Origin: JBGOUJ01 sp041477005
GTDB lineage: Bacteria; Acidobacteriota; Terriglobia; Bryobacterales; JACQDG01
Direction of reading: 5' to 3'
Assembly (NCBI GenBank): GCA_041477005.1
Contig: JBGOUJ010000202.1
Location: 1-11,343 of the forward strand
DNA: 11,343 bases
Position numbers and translations under genes: made by a program. This document shows, piece after piece, positions 6,931 through 11,343 of the stretch. The first letter of the stretch is position 1. Each line of letters opens with the position of its first letter. The notes beneath the pieces were generated by a model that saw only the letters and a program-made list of their open reading frames with translations, was not told the origin of the DNA and searched no databases.

Positions 6931-6959
6931 TCTACAACAGGTCTAATCCAATGCTGCAA
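6931..6959 (-). promoter_or_regulatory. Candidate promoter of module 1
   Basis: On the minus strand TTGCAG (6959-6954) and TGTAGA (6936-6931) are separated by 17 bp. Two GTCTA words (6930-6934 and 6941-6945, plus strand), one helical turn apart, overlap the -10 side and could be antitoxin sites. The -35 lies inside the 17-bp repeat at 6953-6969. Confidence 0.4.
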
Positions 6960-6969
6960 GGTGGGGCCT
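6953..6969 (+). repeat. 17-bp direct repeat, copy 1
   Basis: GCTGCAAGGTGGGGCCT occurs here and again, exactly and in the same orientation, at 8490-8506. Its last base is the first T of a TTGACT -35-like hexamer in front of module 2. The two copies bound the segment that holds modules 2 and 3. Confidence 0.85.
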
Positions 6970-6994
6970 TGACTTGTATTGCGTGTGGTATGCT
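6969..6994 (+). promoter_or_regulatory. Candidate promoter of module 2
   Basis: TTGACT (6969-6974) is a strong -35-like hexamer and TATGCT (6989-6994) a fair -10. The spacer is only 14 bp, so the pairing is uncertain. The leader to the ATG at 7042 would be about 40 nt and contains an inverted repeat. Confidence 0.35.
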
Positions 6995-7012
6995 TGTGGA
7001 TGGCATTTGGAA

Positions 7013-7026
7013 GTGGGTGGACCCAC
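7013..7026 (+). promoter_or_regulatory. Inverted repeat in module 2 leader, likely operator
   Basis: GTGGGT and ACCCAC are perfect 6-bp arms around a GG centre, between the promoter and the antitoxin start. AbrB-type antitoxins bind such sites in their own promoters. As RNA it could also form a small hairpin in front of the start codon. Confidence 0.4.
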
Positions 7027-7041
7027 CGTGCTCTACCAAAT

Positions 7042-7302
7042 ATGACCACCAAGATTACCCTAGACAAGGCGGGTCGGGTCGTTCTCCCCAAGCCAGTGCG
7101 GGAGCAGATGCACTTGGCTCCGGGCGACACCCTCCAACTGGAAAGCGAGAGCGAGCAAATCACCTTGCGCCCCATCCGACCCAAAGCAACGCTCCGGAAG
7201 GAGTACGGGGTTTGGGTCTACCAGGGTGAGCCAATGGATGTTTCGATCGTCGATCTGATTGACCGGGAACGTGAGAAGCGCCTGCGTCAGGCGATTCCAT
7301 GA
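7042..7302 (+). CDS. vapB: AbrB/SpoVT-type (MazE/VapB-like) antitoxin, module 2
   Basis: This is an 86-aa protein. The first 45 residues are a swapped-hairpin AbrB domain: TKITLDKAGRVVLPKPVREQMHLAPGDTLQLESESEQITLRP. The C-terminus (VWVYQGEPMDVSIVDLIDREREKRLRQAIP) is the variable toxin-binding tail. I choose ATG 7042 because the AbrB domain begins right after it. An in-frame ATG at 6979 would lie within the promoter and add 21 unrelated residues. No clear SD precedes 7042. The protein should bind and neutralise the PIN toxin encoded next and repress the operon through sites in its leader. Its stop overlaps the toxin ATG (ATGA), the usual coupling for a TA pair. The domain assignment is firm; the partner is inferred from overlap. 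Confidence 0.88.
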   Translation: MTTKITLDKAGRVVLPKPVREQMHLAPGDTLQLESESEQITLRPIRPKATLRKEYGVWVYQGEPMDVSIVDLIDREREKRLRQAIP

Positions 7303-7724
7303 AGGAGTTCCTTGACACCTCGGTCCTGGTTGCTGCGTTTTGGGGCGGGCACCCGGATCATAAAGCCAGCGTGAGGCTCTTGGCGGTGGCCAGCCGGAAG
7401 CGCTCCGCTGGGGGCCTGCACAGCTTGGCGGAGGTATACGCCGTCATGACGGCCTTGCCGGTCAAGCCGATGATTCCACCCGAACAGGTCATGCTCTTCG
7501 TGGAGGAGGTGAGAAATCGGTTGACCCTGGTCAGCCTCGACGAGCGCGAATATTTTGCGGCCATTCAGGAGGCCGCCGGGCGGGGTTTCGCCAGCGGCTG
7601 GGTCTACGATGCGCTGCTGCTGCGCTGTGCGGCCAAAGCCAAGGCACAAACAATCTACACCTGGAACCTGAAACACTTCCGGGTCCTCGCTCCGGAGCTG
7701 GCCGACCGGATTCGAACCCCGTAG
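7299..7724 (+). CDS. vapC: VapC-type PIN-domain ribonuclease toxin, module 2
   Basis: This 141-aa PIN domain is of full normal length. The metal-binding positions are visible: Asp6 in EFLDTSVLVAAF, Glu45 in HSLAEVYAVMT, Asp104 in GWVYDALLL, and Asn123 in TWNLKHF near the C-terminus. VapC proteins are Mg-dependent RNases that cut tRNA or rRNA when freed from their antitoxin. The gene overlaps the AbrB-type antitoxin stop by 4 bp, so they form one transcription unit. Nothing suggests damage. The target RNA cannot be deduced. It ends 23 bp from the end of the convergent MazF-like gene. Confidence 0.92.
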   Translation: MKEFLDTSVLVAAFWGGHPDHKASVRLLAVASRKRSAGGLHSLAEVYAVMTALPVKPMIPPEQVMLFVEEVRNRLTLVSLDEREYFAAIQEAAGRGFASGWVYDALLLRCAAKAKAQTIYTWNLKHFRVLAPELADRIRTP

Positions 7725-7728
7725 GTTC

Positions 7729-7760
7729 GCTGGAGCCGTGGATTTGGCTATAGCTCCAGC
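7729..7760. terminator. Inverted repeat between convergent toxin genes
   Basis: GCTGGAGC (7729-7736) and GCTCCAGC (7753-7760) form a perfect 8-bp stem with a 16-nt loop, spanning the 23-bp gap and the last codons of the MazF-like gene. It could slow polymerase from both sides, but no T-run is present and the loop is large. Confidence 0.3.
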
Positions 7761-8113
7761 AGGTGGCGTAGAACAACCTCCACTTTGCGAAGCGTCTCGG
7801 CGCTCACAGCGCCGACCCTGCCGCCGGTCCTGAACCTCCGGATGTCTGCTTTGCTGATCTGGTCACATTTGATCCGGCTGGGCCTGCGCAGGCCCGCTTC
7901 CCCGGCTGGGATGTCTACATGAATTCTCAGCGCCGGGCTGGAGCTCGAAATGGGAATCACGATGAGAACCCCAAATGGGCTTTGGTTCAGGTAATCGGTG
8001 GAAACTATCAGCGCCGGATGCTCGTCCCGAATCTCCCGGCCGATCGATGGCGAGAAATCTACCCACCAAACTTCTCCCCGCTTTGGTCGATCACCAACGC
8101 CCCCCGGGCTCAC
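7748..8113 (-). CDS. mazF: MazF/PemK-like endoribonuclease toxin, module 3
   Basis: This 121-aa protein shows the MazF fold pattern: RGEVWWVDFSPSIGREIRDEHPALIVSTDYLN (12-43), VLIVIPISSS (49-58), and a C-terminal IKCDQISKADIRRF...VSAETLRKVEVVLRHLL. MazF toxins are sequence-specific mRNA/tRNA interferases, held inactive by their antitoxin. The ATG (8113-8111) overlaps the stop of the upstream antitoxin gene as ATGA. In most relatives the loop reads with Arg before Pro-Ala (RPA); here it is His32 (HPA), at the place of the catalytic Arg. Ser residues at 56-59 stand where the catalytic Thr/Ser is expected. The toxin may therefore be weak or work somewhat differently. Length and reading frame are intact. 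Confidence 0.88.
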   Translation of the reverse strand: MSPGGVGDRPKRGEVWWVDFSPSIGREIRDEHPALIVSTDYLNQSPFGVLIVIPISSSSPALRIHVDIPAGEAGLRRPSRIKCDQISKADIRRFRTGGRVGAVSAETLRKVEVVLRHLLEL

Positions 8114-8358
8114 CGCCGCAGACCATCAGCGGAAAGGCGTTCAAAGCGTCTTCGCTCCTTAGTCTCGTGTGGATACTTCTCCAAGTACGCTTGCGCCTCG
8201 TCGTCAAAGCCTTCCCAAAACAGGCGATGTTCTAAGGCCTCCAGGGCTCTCTCCACCACTTCCTGCTGGCTGGAGGCCTGCAGGCGGCGGGCTAACTGCC
8301 CTACCTTCCTCCGGACCCGGGACGAGACTCGAATCGAACTGCCCGCCGGCTGCGCCAT
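8110..8358 (-). CDS. Antitoxin of the MazF-like toxin (helical, RHH-like), module 3
   Basis: This is an 82-aa protein from ATG 8358. The N-terminal SSIRVSSRVRRKVGQLARRLQASSQQEVVERALEALEHRLF has the strand-helix-helix look of a ribbon-helix-helix DNA-binding domain. The C-terminal WEGFDDEAQAYLEKYPHETKERRRFERL is charged and probably binds the toxin. I choose ATG 8358 rather than the in-frame ATGs at 8394 or 8367 because a -10 hexamer GATAAT lies exactly 7 nt upstream of 8358, with a 17-bp spaced TTGCAT. Starts further upstream would fall inside that promoter. The transcript should be leaderless. Overlap with the toxin ATG (ATGA) supports pairing. The RHH call is by pattern and less certain than the TA role. 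Confidence 0.82.
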   Translation of the reverse strand: MAQPAGSSIRVSSRVRRKVGQLARRLQASSQQEVVERALEALEHRLFWEGFDDEAQAYLEKYPHETKERRRFERLSADGLRR

Positions 8359-8365
8359 CCGCTTC

Positions 8366-8394
8366 ATTATCCCGCATGCCGATCCCGCATGCAA
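8366..8394 (-). promoter_or_regulatory. Promoter of module 3 with built-in tandem operator
   Basis: On the minus strand TTGCAT (8394-8389) and GATAAT (8371-8366) are 17 bp apart, a near-consensus pair. The whole spacer is filled by two copies of an 11-bp word (plus-strand ATCCCGCATGC at 8369-8379 and 8382-8392, a 13-bp period), each containing the palindrome GCATGC. A repressor bound here would block polymerase directly, as expected for antitoxin autoregulation. ATG follows 7 nt after the -10. Confidence 0.65.
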
Positions 8395-8489
8395 TGGTCG
8401 TCATGATATACTCCCTCAGCCATGCGGCTGGGCCTGCAAATGGCCAGTTAGCCGGGGGAACGGACCAACCGGACTCCGCAGGCTTGGAC

Positions 8490-8506
8490 GCTGCAAGGTG
8501 GGGCCT
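8490..8506 (+). repeat. 17-bp direct repeat, copy 2
   Basis: This is an exact second copy of the word at 6953-6969, in the same orientation, ending about 20 bp before the -10 of module 4. The region 8395-8489 between module 3 and this repeat has no gene; it holds only a small CAGCC-ATGC-GGCTG stem (about 8414-8427). Confidence 0.85.
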
Positions 8507-8526
8507 ATGCTGGGCCGGTTCTGAGA

Positions 8527-8540
8527 TATAATGCTAGCAT
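8527..8540 (+). promoter_or_regulatory. Consensus -10 and palindromic operator at the start of module 4
   Basis: TATAAT at 8527-8532 is a perfect -10 and lies 6 nt before the ATG at 8539, so the message should be leaderless. ATGCTAGCAT (8531-8540) is a perfect 10-bp palindrome overlapping both the -10 and the start codon. It is a probable antitoxin binding site. No good -35 is seen at 16-18 bp. Confidence 0.55.
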
Positions 8541-8790
8541 GCAAGCAAGCAAGCGACTGGTCCCCTTGAACGCTAGAATCGATGCCACGGTTCGCCGGGG
8601 CTTTGACGTGGCCGTGGCGCACCGGGGCATCACCAAGCAAGAGGCCGTCGAGGAAGCCCTGCGGCGCTGGGTGGCTGACCAGGCTGCCTCCCGGAAACGC
8701 CGTATGGACGAGGCTCCACTGATCCCCTCCCGCCGGCCGGGTAGTTTGCGCCTTACCAACAAGCAAATCGATGATCTTCTATTTGGCTGA
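8539..8790 (+). CDS. vapB: Ribbon-helix-helix-like antitoxin, module 4
   Basis: This is an 83-aa protein. LVPLNARIDATVRRGFDVAVAHRGITKQEAVEEALRRWVAD (about 7-47) has the strand then two helices of a ribbon-helix-helix antitoxin. The C-terminal half is basic and Pro-rich and ends LTNKQIDDLLFG, a likely toxin-binding peptide. ATG 8539 is the only sensible start: it lies 6 nt after TATAAT and no SD is present. The last 20 bp overlap the next gene, a longer overlap than in modules 2 and 3. It should neutralise the PIN toxin and autoregulate through the palindrome at its start. The first codons contain three GCAA units, too few to expect phase variation. Confidence 0.85.
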   Translation: MQASKRLVPLNARIDATVRRGFDVAVAHRGITKQEAVEEALRRWVADQAASRKRRMDEAPLIPSRRPGSLRLTNKQIDDLLFG

Positions 8791-9202
8791 TGTAAACGTC
8801 TGGCTGGCCATTGCCCATCAGGCTCACGTGCATCACACGATCGCCCGGGATTGGTTCCATTCCCTGGGGCGCGATCGACTGTTCTTCTGCCGCCTGACGC
8901 AGATCGGCTTCTTGCGGTTGTTGACCACCCCAGGTGTGATGGGCGGCCAGGTCAAGTCACAGGTCGAAGCCTGGAAGGCCTTCGATGAATTCCGCCGCAA
9001 TGCCCGCGTGCAATACCTTGAGGAACCCAGCGGCGTGGCGGAGATGTTTCGCCGCCTCACGCAGGGACAACTCCCCTACAGACGGGCGTGGTCCGATGCC
9101 TACATTGCAGCGGTCGCGATACAGTCCGGGTTGACGGTTTCGACGTTTGATCGCGACTTCCTGCGGCTGGAGGCGCCGACGATGATCCTGGCTCCGTCTT
9201 AG
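8771..9202 (+). CDS. vapC: VapC-type PIN ribonuclease toxin of the Mtu_PIN class, module 4
   Basis: This is a 143-aa protein. The start MIFYLADVNVWLAIAHQAHVHHTIARDWF, with Asp7, and the block FFCRLTQIGFLRLLTTPGVMGG are characteristic of the PIN subfamily abundant in Mycobacterium tuberculosis (TIGR00028, 'Mtu_PIN_fam'). In that block Thr-Gln replaces the usual Glu motif. Later metal ligands are Asp109 in WSDAYIAAVAI and Asp127 (with Asp129) in STFDRDF. The toxin should be an Mg-dependent RNase, and length and motifs are complete. It overlaps the antitoxin gene by 20 bp. It differs clearly from the VapC of module 2, so the two are not duplicates. The gene ends 12 bp before the -35 of the following operon. 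Confidence 0.92.
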   Translation: MIFYLADVNVWLAIAHQAHVHHTIARDWFHSLGRDRLFFCRLTQIGFLRLLTTPGVMGGQVKSQVEAWKAFDEFRRNARVQYLEEPSGVAEMFRRLTQGQLPYRRAWSDAYIAAVAIQSGLTVSTFDRDFLRLEAPTMILAPS

Positions 9203-9213
9203 TACTTCCGCCA

Positions 9214-9242
9214 TTGCTGCACCGGCCGCGCTGGGGTATAGT
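9214..9242 (+). promoter_or_regulatory. Sigma70-like promoter of the secreted barrel protein
   Basis: TTGCTG (9214-9219) and TATAGT (9237-9242) are separated by exactly 17 bp. The ATG at 9253 follows 10 nt after the -10, so the leader would be only a few bases and no SD is possible. This also argues against the in-frame ATG-like start at 9214, which lies within the -35. Confidence 0.6.
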
Positions 9243-9252
9243 GACTTCCATC

Positions 9253-11091
9253 ATGCGCTTCCTCGTAGCGACGCTGCTTTCCACTATCGCCCTGGCCCCG
9301 GCCGCCACCCTCCACGTCGACTCCCCCATGCCGCCGCCCGCTTGGGCGCTGCTCGAGCGCGAGGTGCTGCGCGCCAACTCGCTCGCCTGCGACCGCTTCG
9401 GCAACAAGTACCTCGATGCCCGGGGCTACCTGCTCCACACCCCCCGCTGGGGCACGCTCGACGGGCCGGACGACGCCATCGAAACCTTCTATAACTGGAC
9501 CATCCTGCACGCGCTCGGCGCCTCCGACAGCGTTCTCCGCCACTTCAAGCACGCCTACGAAGGCCACCTCCAGCAGTACAAGGAGCTGCGCACGGTCAAG
9601 ACCGAGATCGCCAAGGATGGCGCCTATTACAAAGAGTTCATCACCCAGTCCGACTGGTTTCACACCGGCGAGGGCATGCGCGGCCTGCAGTTTCAGCCGC
9701 TCTCCGACCCCTACGACGAGAAACTCCGCGCCCGCTTCCGCCGCTTCGCCGGCCTCTACATGAACGAGGACCCCGAGGCCGCCAACTACGACTCCCAGCA
9801 CAAGATCATCCGCAGCATCTGGAATGGGTCGAAAGGCCCCATGATGCATAAGGCCACGACCTACGACTGGGTCGGCGACCCCGTTCCCGGCAGCTTTCAT
9901 CTCCTGCACTCCCCCAACGGCCGCGGCCAGATGCTCGACCTGATGAAGGTCTACGACAAGATGCTGGCCCACTGCGCCGAATACCTGGACAGCGTCGGTG
10001 ACCACCCGCTGAACCTCGCCTCGACCGGGCTGAGCGTGAACGCCTTCGCGCTCACCGGCGAGCAGAAGTACCGCGACTGGGCCCTCGAATACGCCGGCGC
10101 CTGGCGCGACCGCATCGCCCAGAACGGCGGCAACATTCCGACCAACATCGGCCTGGACGGGAAAGTCGGCGGCGAGTACGGCGGCAAGTGGTACAAGGGC
10201 ACCTACGGCTGGAACTTCACCATCTACGACGGCGAGCTCGAGCAGATCGCCCACCGCAACAGCTACCAGGCCGGTTCGTGGCCGGGCTTCGGCAACGCCT
10301 ACCTGCTCAGCGGCGACCCCTCCTACATCGCCACGCTCCGCAAGCAGATGGACAACCTCTACGCCCAGAAGAAGGTGGTCGACGGCCGGGAGATGCTCCC
10401 CTCGATGTTTGGCGACCCGCGCGGCTACAAATACGCCGGCCGGGAAGAGTGGTACCTGTGGACCCCCAACCTGCAGATCGACCGTCTCATCCAGATCTAC
10501 ACCTGGTCTATGGATCGGCGGGACCTGGAGCGCCTTCCGAAGACCGGCTGGATCGGGTTCCTCGAAGGGTCCAATCCCAACTACCCCGAGCAGGCGCTGC
10601 GCGGCTCGCTGGACTTCATCCGCCGGCACGTCCAGGCGATGGACAACGACATCACCAGCGCCGACACCCGGCTGGCCGACTACCTGATGGGCTATAACCC
10701 GGCGTCGATTGAGCCCCTCACCGAGCTGACCTGGGGCGCTTGCCTACCTGGTAATATCTGGTCGCTCCACGCGCGGGTCCGCTACTTCGACCCCGAGCGG
10801 CGGCGCGCCGGCCTGCCCGAGGATGTCGGGGCGCTGGTGGAGAAACTCACCGCCGACTCCGTCACCCTGACCCTGGTGAACACCAACCAGGTGCAGGCCC
10901 GCAGCGTCGTCATTCAGGCGGGCGGTTACGCCGAGCACCAGTTCGGCTCGGCCACCCTGAACGGCCGGACCGCGCCGATCAACCAGTCCTGGGTGCAGGC
11001 GCGTCTGGCGCCGGGCGCGGGGGCGCGGATCGAGTTCCAGACCAAGCGCTACGCCAACCCGCCCACCGCCGCTTTCCCCTGGGACCGGTAG
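9253..11091 (+). CDS. Secreted (alpha/alpha)-barrel protein, probably a carbohydrate-active enzyme of unknown family
   Basis: This is a 612-aa protein from ATG 9253, chosen because a signal peptide starts there (MRFLVATLLSTIALAPAA, cleavage near residues 17-19) and a promoter lies just upstream. Residues about 25-500 are rich in aromatic and helical repeats: ETFYNWTILHALGASD, SDWFHTGEGMRGLQFQPLSDPYDEKLRARFRRFAGLYM, LNLASTGLSVNAFALTGEQKYRDWALEYAGAWRDRI, and YGWNFTIYDGELEQIAHRNSYQAGSWPGFGNAYLLSGD. This 'trained hairpin' pattern is typical of six-hairpin glycosidases and polysaccharide lyases. About 530-600 looks like a beta-sandwich (SVTLTLVNTNQVQARSVVIQAGGYAEHQF...). I cannot name a CAZy family or catalytic residues with confidence. 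The convergent TonB receptor fragment would fit a role in glycan scavenging, but the genes are not co-transcribed. Confidence 0.82.
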   Translation: MRFLVATLLSTIALAPAATLHVDSPMPPPAWALLEREVLRANSLACDRFGNKYLDARGYLLHTPRWGTLDGPDDAIETFYNWTILHALGASDSVLRHFKHAYEGHLQQYKELRTVKTEIAKDGAYYKEFITQSDWFHTGEGMRGLQFQPLSDPYDEKLRARFRRFAGLYMNEDPEAANYDSQHKIIRSIWNGSKGPMMHKATTYDWVGDPVPGSFHLLHSPNGRGQMLDLMKVYDKMLAHCAEYLDSVGDHPLNLASTGLSVNAFALTGEQKYRDWALEYAGAWRDRIAQNGGNIPTNIGLDGKVGGEYGGKWYKGTYGWNFTIYDGELEQIAHRNSYQAGSWPGFGNAYLLSGDPSYIATLRKQMDNLYAQKKVVDGREMLPSMFGDPRGYKYAGREEWYLWTPNLQIDRLIQIYTWSMDRRDLERLPKTGWIGFLEGSNPNYPEQALRGSLDFIRRHVQAMDNDITSADTRLADYLMGYNPASIEPLTELTWGACLPGNIWSLHARVRYFDPERRRAGLPEDVGALVEKLTADSVTLTLVNTNQVQARSVVIQAGGYAEHQFGSATLNGRTAPINQSWVQARLAPGAGARIEFQTKRYANPPTAAFPWDR

Positions 11092-11123
11092 CCGCGTGAT
11101 CGGACAAATCCTCTCCCGCTCAA

Positions 11124-11343
11124 TTACCACTCGAAACGCAGCGCCATGCGAAAGGCACGCGCCCCAGGCTGGTCGCCCGTGCCCTCGCCGTTTACGCCGC
11201 CTACGCCGCTGATCACCGCCGCGCTGCCGGACGAAGTGATGTCCGTTCCCGGGTTGCTGAAGTTCGGGTGATTGAAAATATTGGTCGCTGTCGTCTCCCA
11301 GCGCAAATGCGCGCCGTTCTCTTTAAAGAAAAAGTCCTTGTGC
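11124..11343 (-). CDS. TonB-dependent (Oar-like) outer-membrane receptor, C-terminal end
   Basis: The frame is open from the right edge (first complete codon at 11342) to TAA at 11126-11124. It reads HKDFFFKENGAHLRWETTATNIFNHPNF, then a Ser/Gly-rich loop, then ARAFRMALRFEW and stop. The ...FNHPNF..P... stretch followed by a final beta-strand ending in an aromatic residue is the hallmark of the C-terminus of the large carboxypeptidase-regulatory-domain TonB receptors of Acidobacteriota. The final Trp would act as the beta-barrel assembly signal. Only about 72 residues of a protein that is normally near 1000 aa are present. These receptors import large substrates such as oligosaccharides across the outer membrane. 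It converges on the barrel enzyme gene, with 32 bp between stops and no visible terminator. Confidence 0.8.
   Translation of the reverse strand, partial: HKDFFFKENGAHLRWETTATNIFNHPNFSNPGTDITSSGSAAVISGVGGVNGEGTGDQPGARAFRMALRFEW

Noticed and set aside
7701..7725. GGATTCGAACC, which looks like the reverse of a tRNA T-arm, near the end of the module 2 toxin
   Set aside because: The T-stem does not pair beyond two bases and no acceptor or anticodon arm is present; these are codons for the toxin C-terminus (ADRIRTP).
8325..8365. CTCGAATCGAACTGC..., also tRNA-like on the minus strand
   Set aside because: It falls inside the module 3 antitoxin coding start and no cloverleaf can be drawn.
8541..8554. 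Tandem GCAA units at the first codons of the module 4 antitoxin as a phase-variation tract
   Set aside because: Only about three units, too short for slipped-strand switching to be likely.
5713..9252. Possible integrase, transposase, CRISPR array or phage genes behind the TA cluster
   Set aside because: Both strands were read; no such coding motifs and no regularly spaced repeats were seen, only the single pair of 17-bp repeats.
9199..10629. Long minus-strand open frame (476 codons) opposite the barrel enzyme gene
   Set aside because: Val/Ala/Gly-rich composition typical of an antisense shadow in GC-rich DNA; the plus-strand frame has a signal peptide, promoter and globular composition.

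Overview
The window looks like chromosomal DNA from an Acidobacteriota member, most likely of the Solibacter/Bryobacter type. The DNA is GC-rich. At the right edge there is the C-terminal end of an outer-membrane TonB-dependent (Oar-like) receptor with the typical NHPNF...RFEW ending. Secreted M28 peptidase, DsbA-like thioredoxin and barrel-type enzymes also fit. This assignment is inference from protein style, not from a marker gene.

Left part (1-2128, minus strand): a three-gene operon read right to left. It encodes a small exported protein of unknown function, a fused protein (membrane fatty-acid-desaturase-type domain plus a C-terminal Rossmann/SAM-like domain), and a polytopic membrane protein that runs off the left edge. 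The genes are 12 bp apart and then overlap by 4 bp (ATGA), so they are probably co-translated.

Centre left (2231-5712, plus strand): an exported thiol oxidoreductase with a CPHC site, a large exported M28 zinc aminopeptidase with PA and PDZ domains, and a 207-aa protein I do not recognise. The spacing (13 and 43 bp) suggests one operon serving extracytoplasmic protein oxidation and turnover.

Centre right (5713-9202): an accessory or 'graveyard' segment. It starts with a long imperfect hairpin, then a deleted and frameshifted YcaQ-type (HTH_42) glycosylase pseudogene. Four toxin-antitoxin modules follow in alternating orientation: a decayed Phd/VapC pair (minus), an AbrB-type/VapC pair (plus), a helical antitoxin/MazF-like pair (minus) and an RHH-like/VapC pair (plus). 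The two inner modules are bounded by an exact 17-bp direct repeat (6953-6969 and 8490-8506). Each copy abuts the promoter of a plus-strand module. Several antitoxin promoters carry repeat or palindrome operators and sit so close to the start codon that the mRNAs should be leaderless.

Right part (9253-11343): a 612-aa secreted protein, probably an (alpha/alpha)-barrel carbohydrate-active enzyme, with a good sigma70-like promoter close to its start. It converges on the partial TonB-dependent receptor. No rRNA, tRNA, CRISPR array, integrase or transposase was found.
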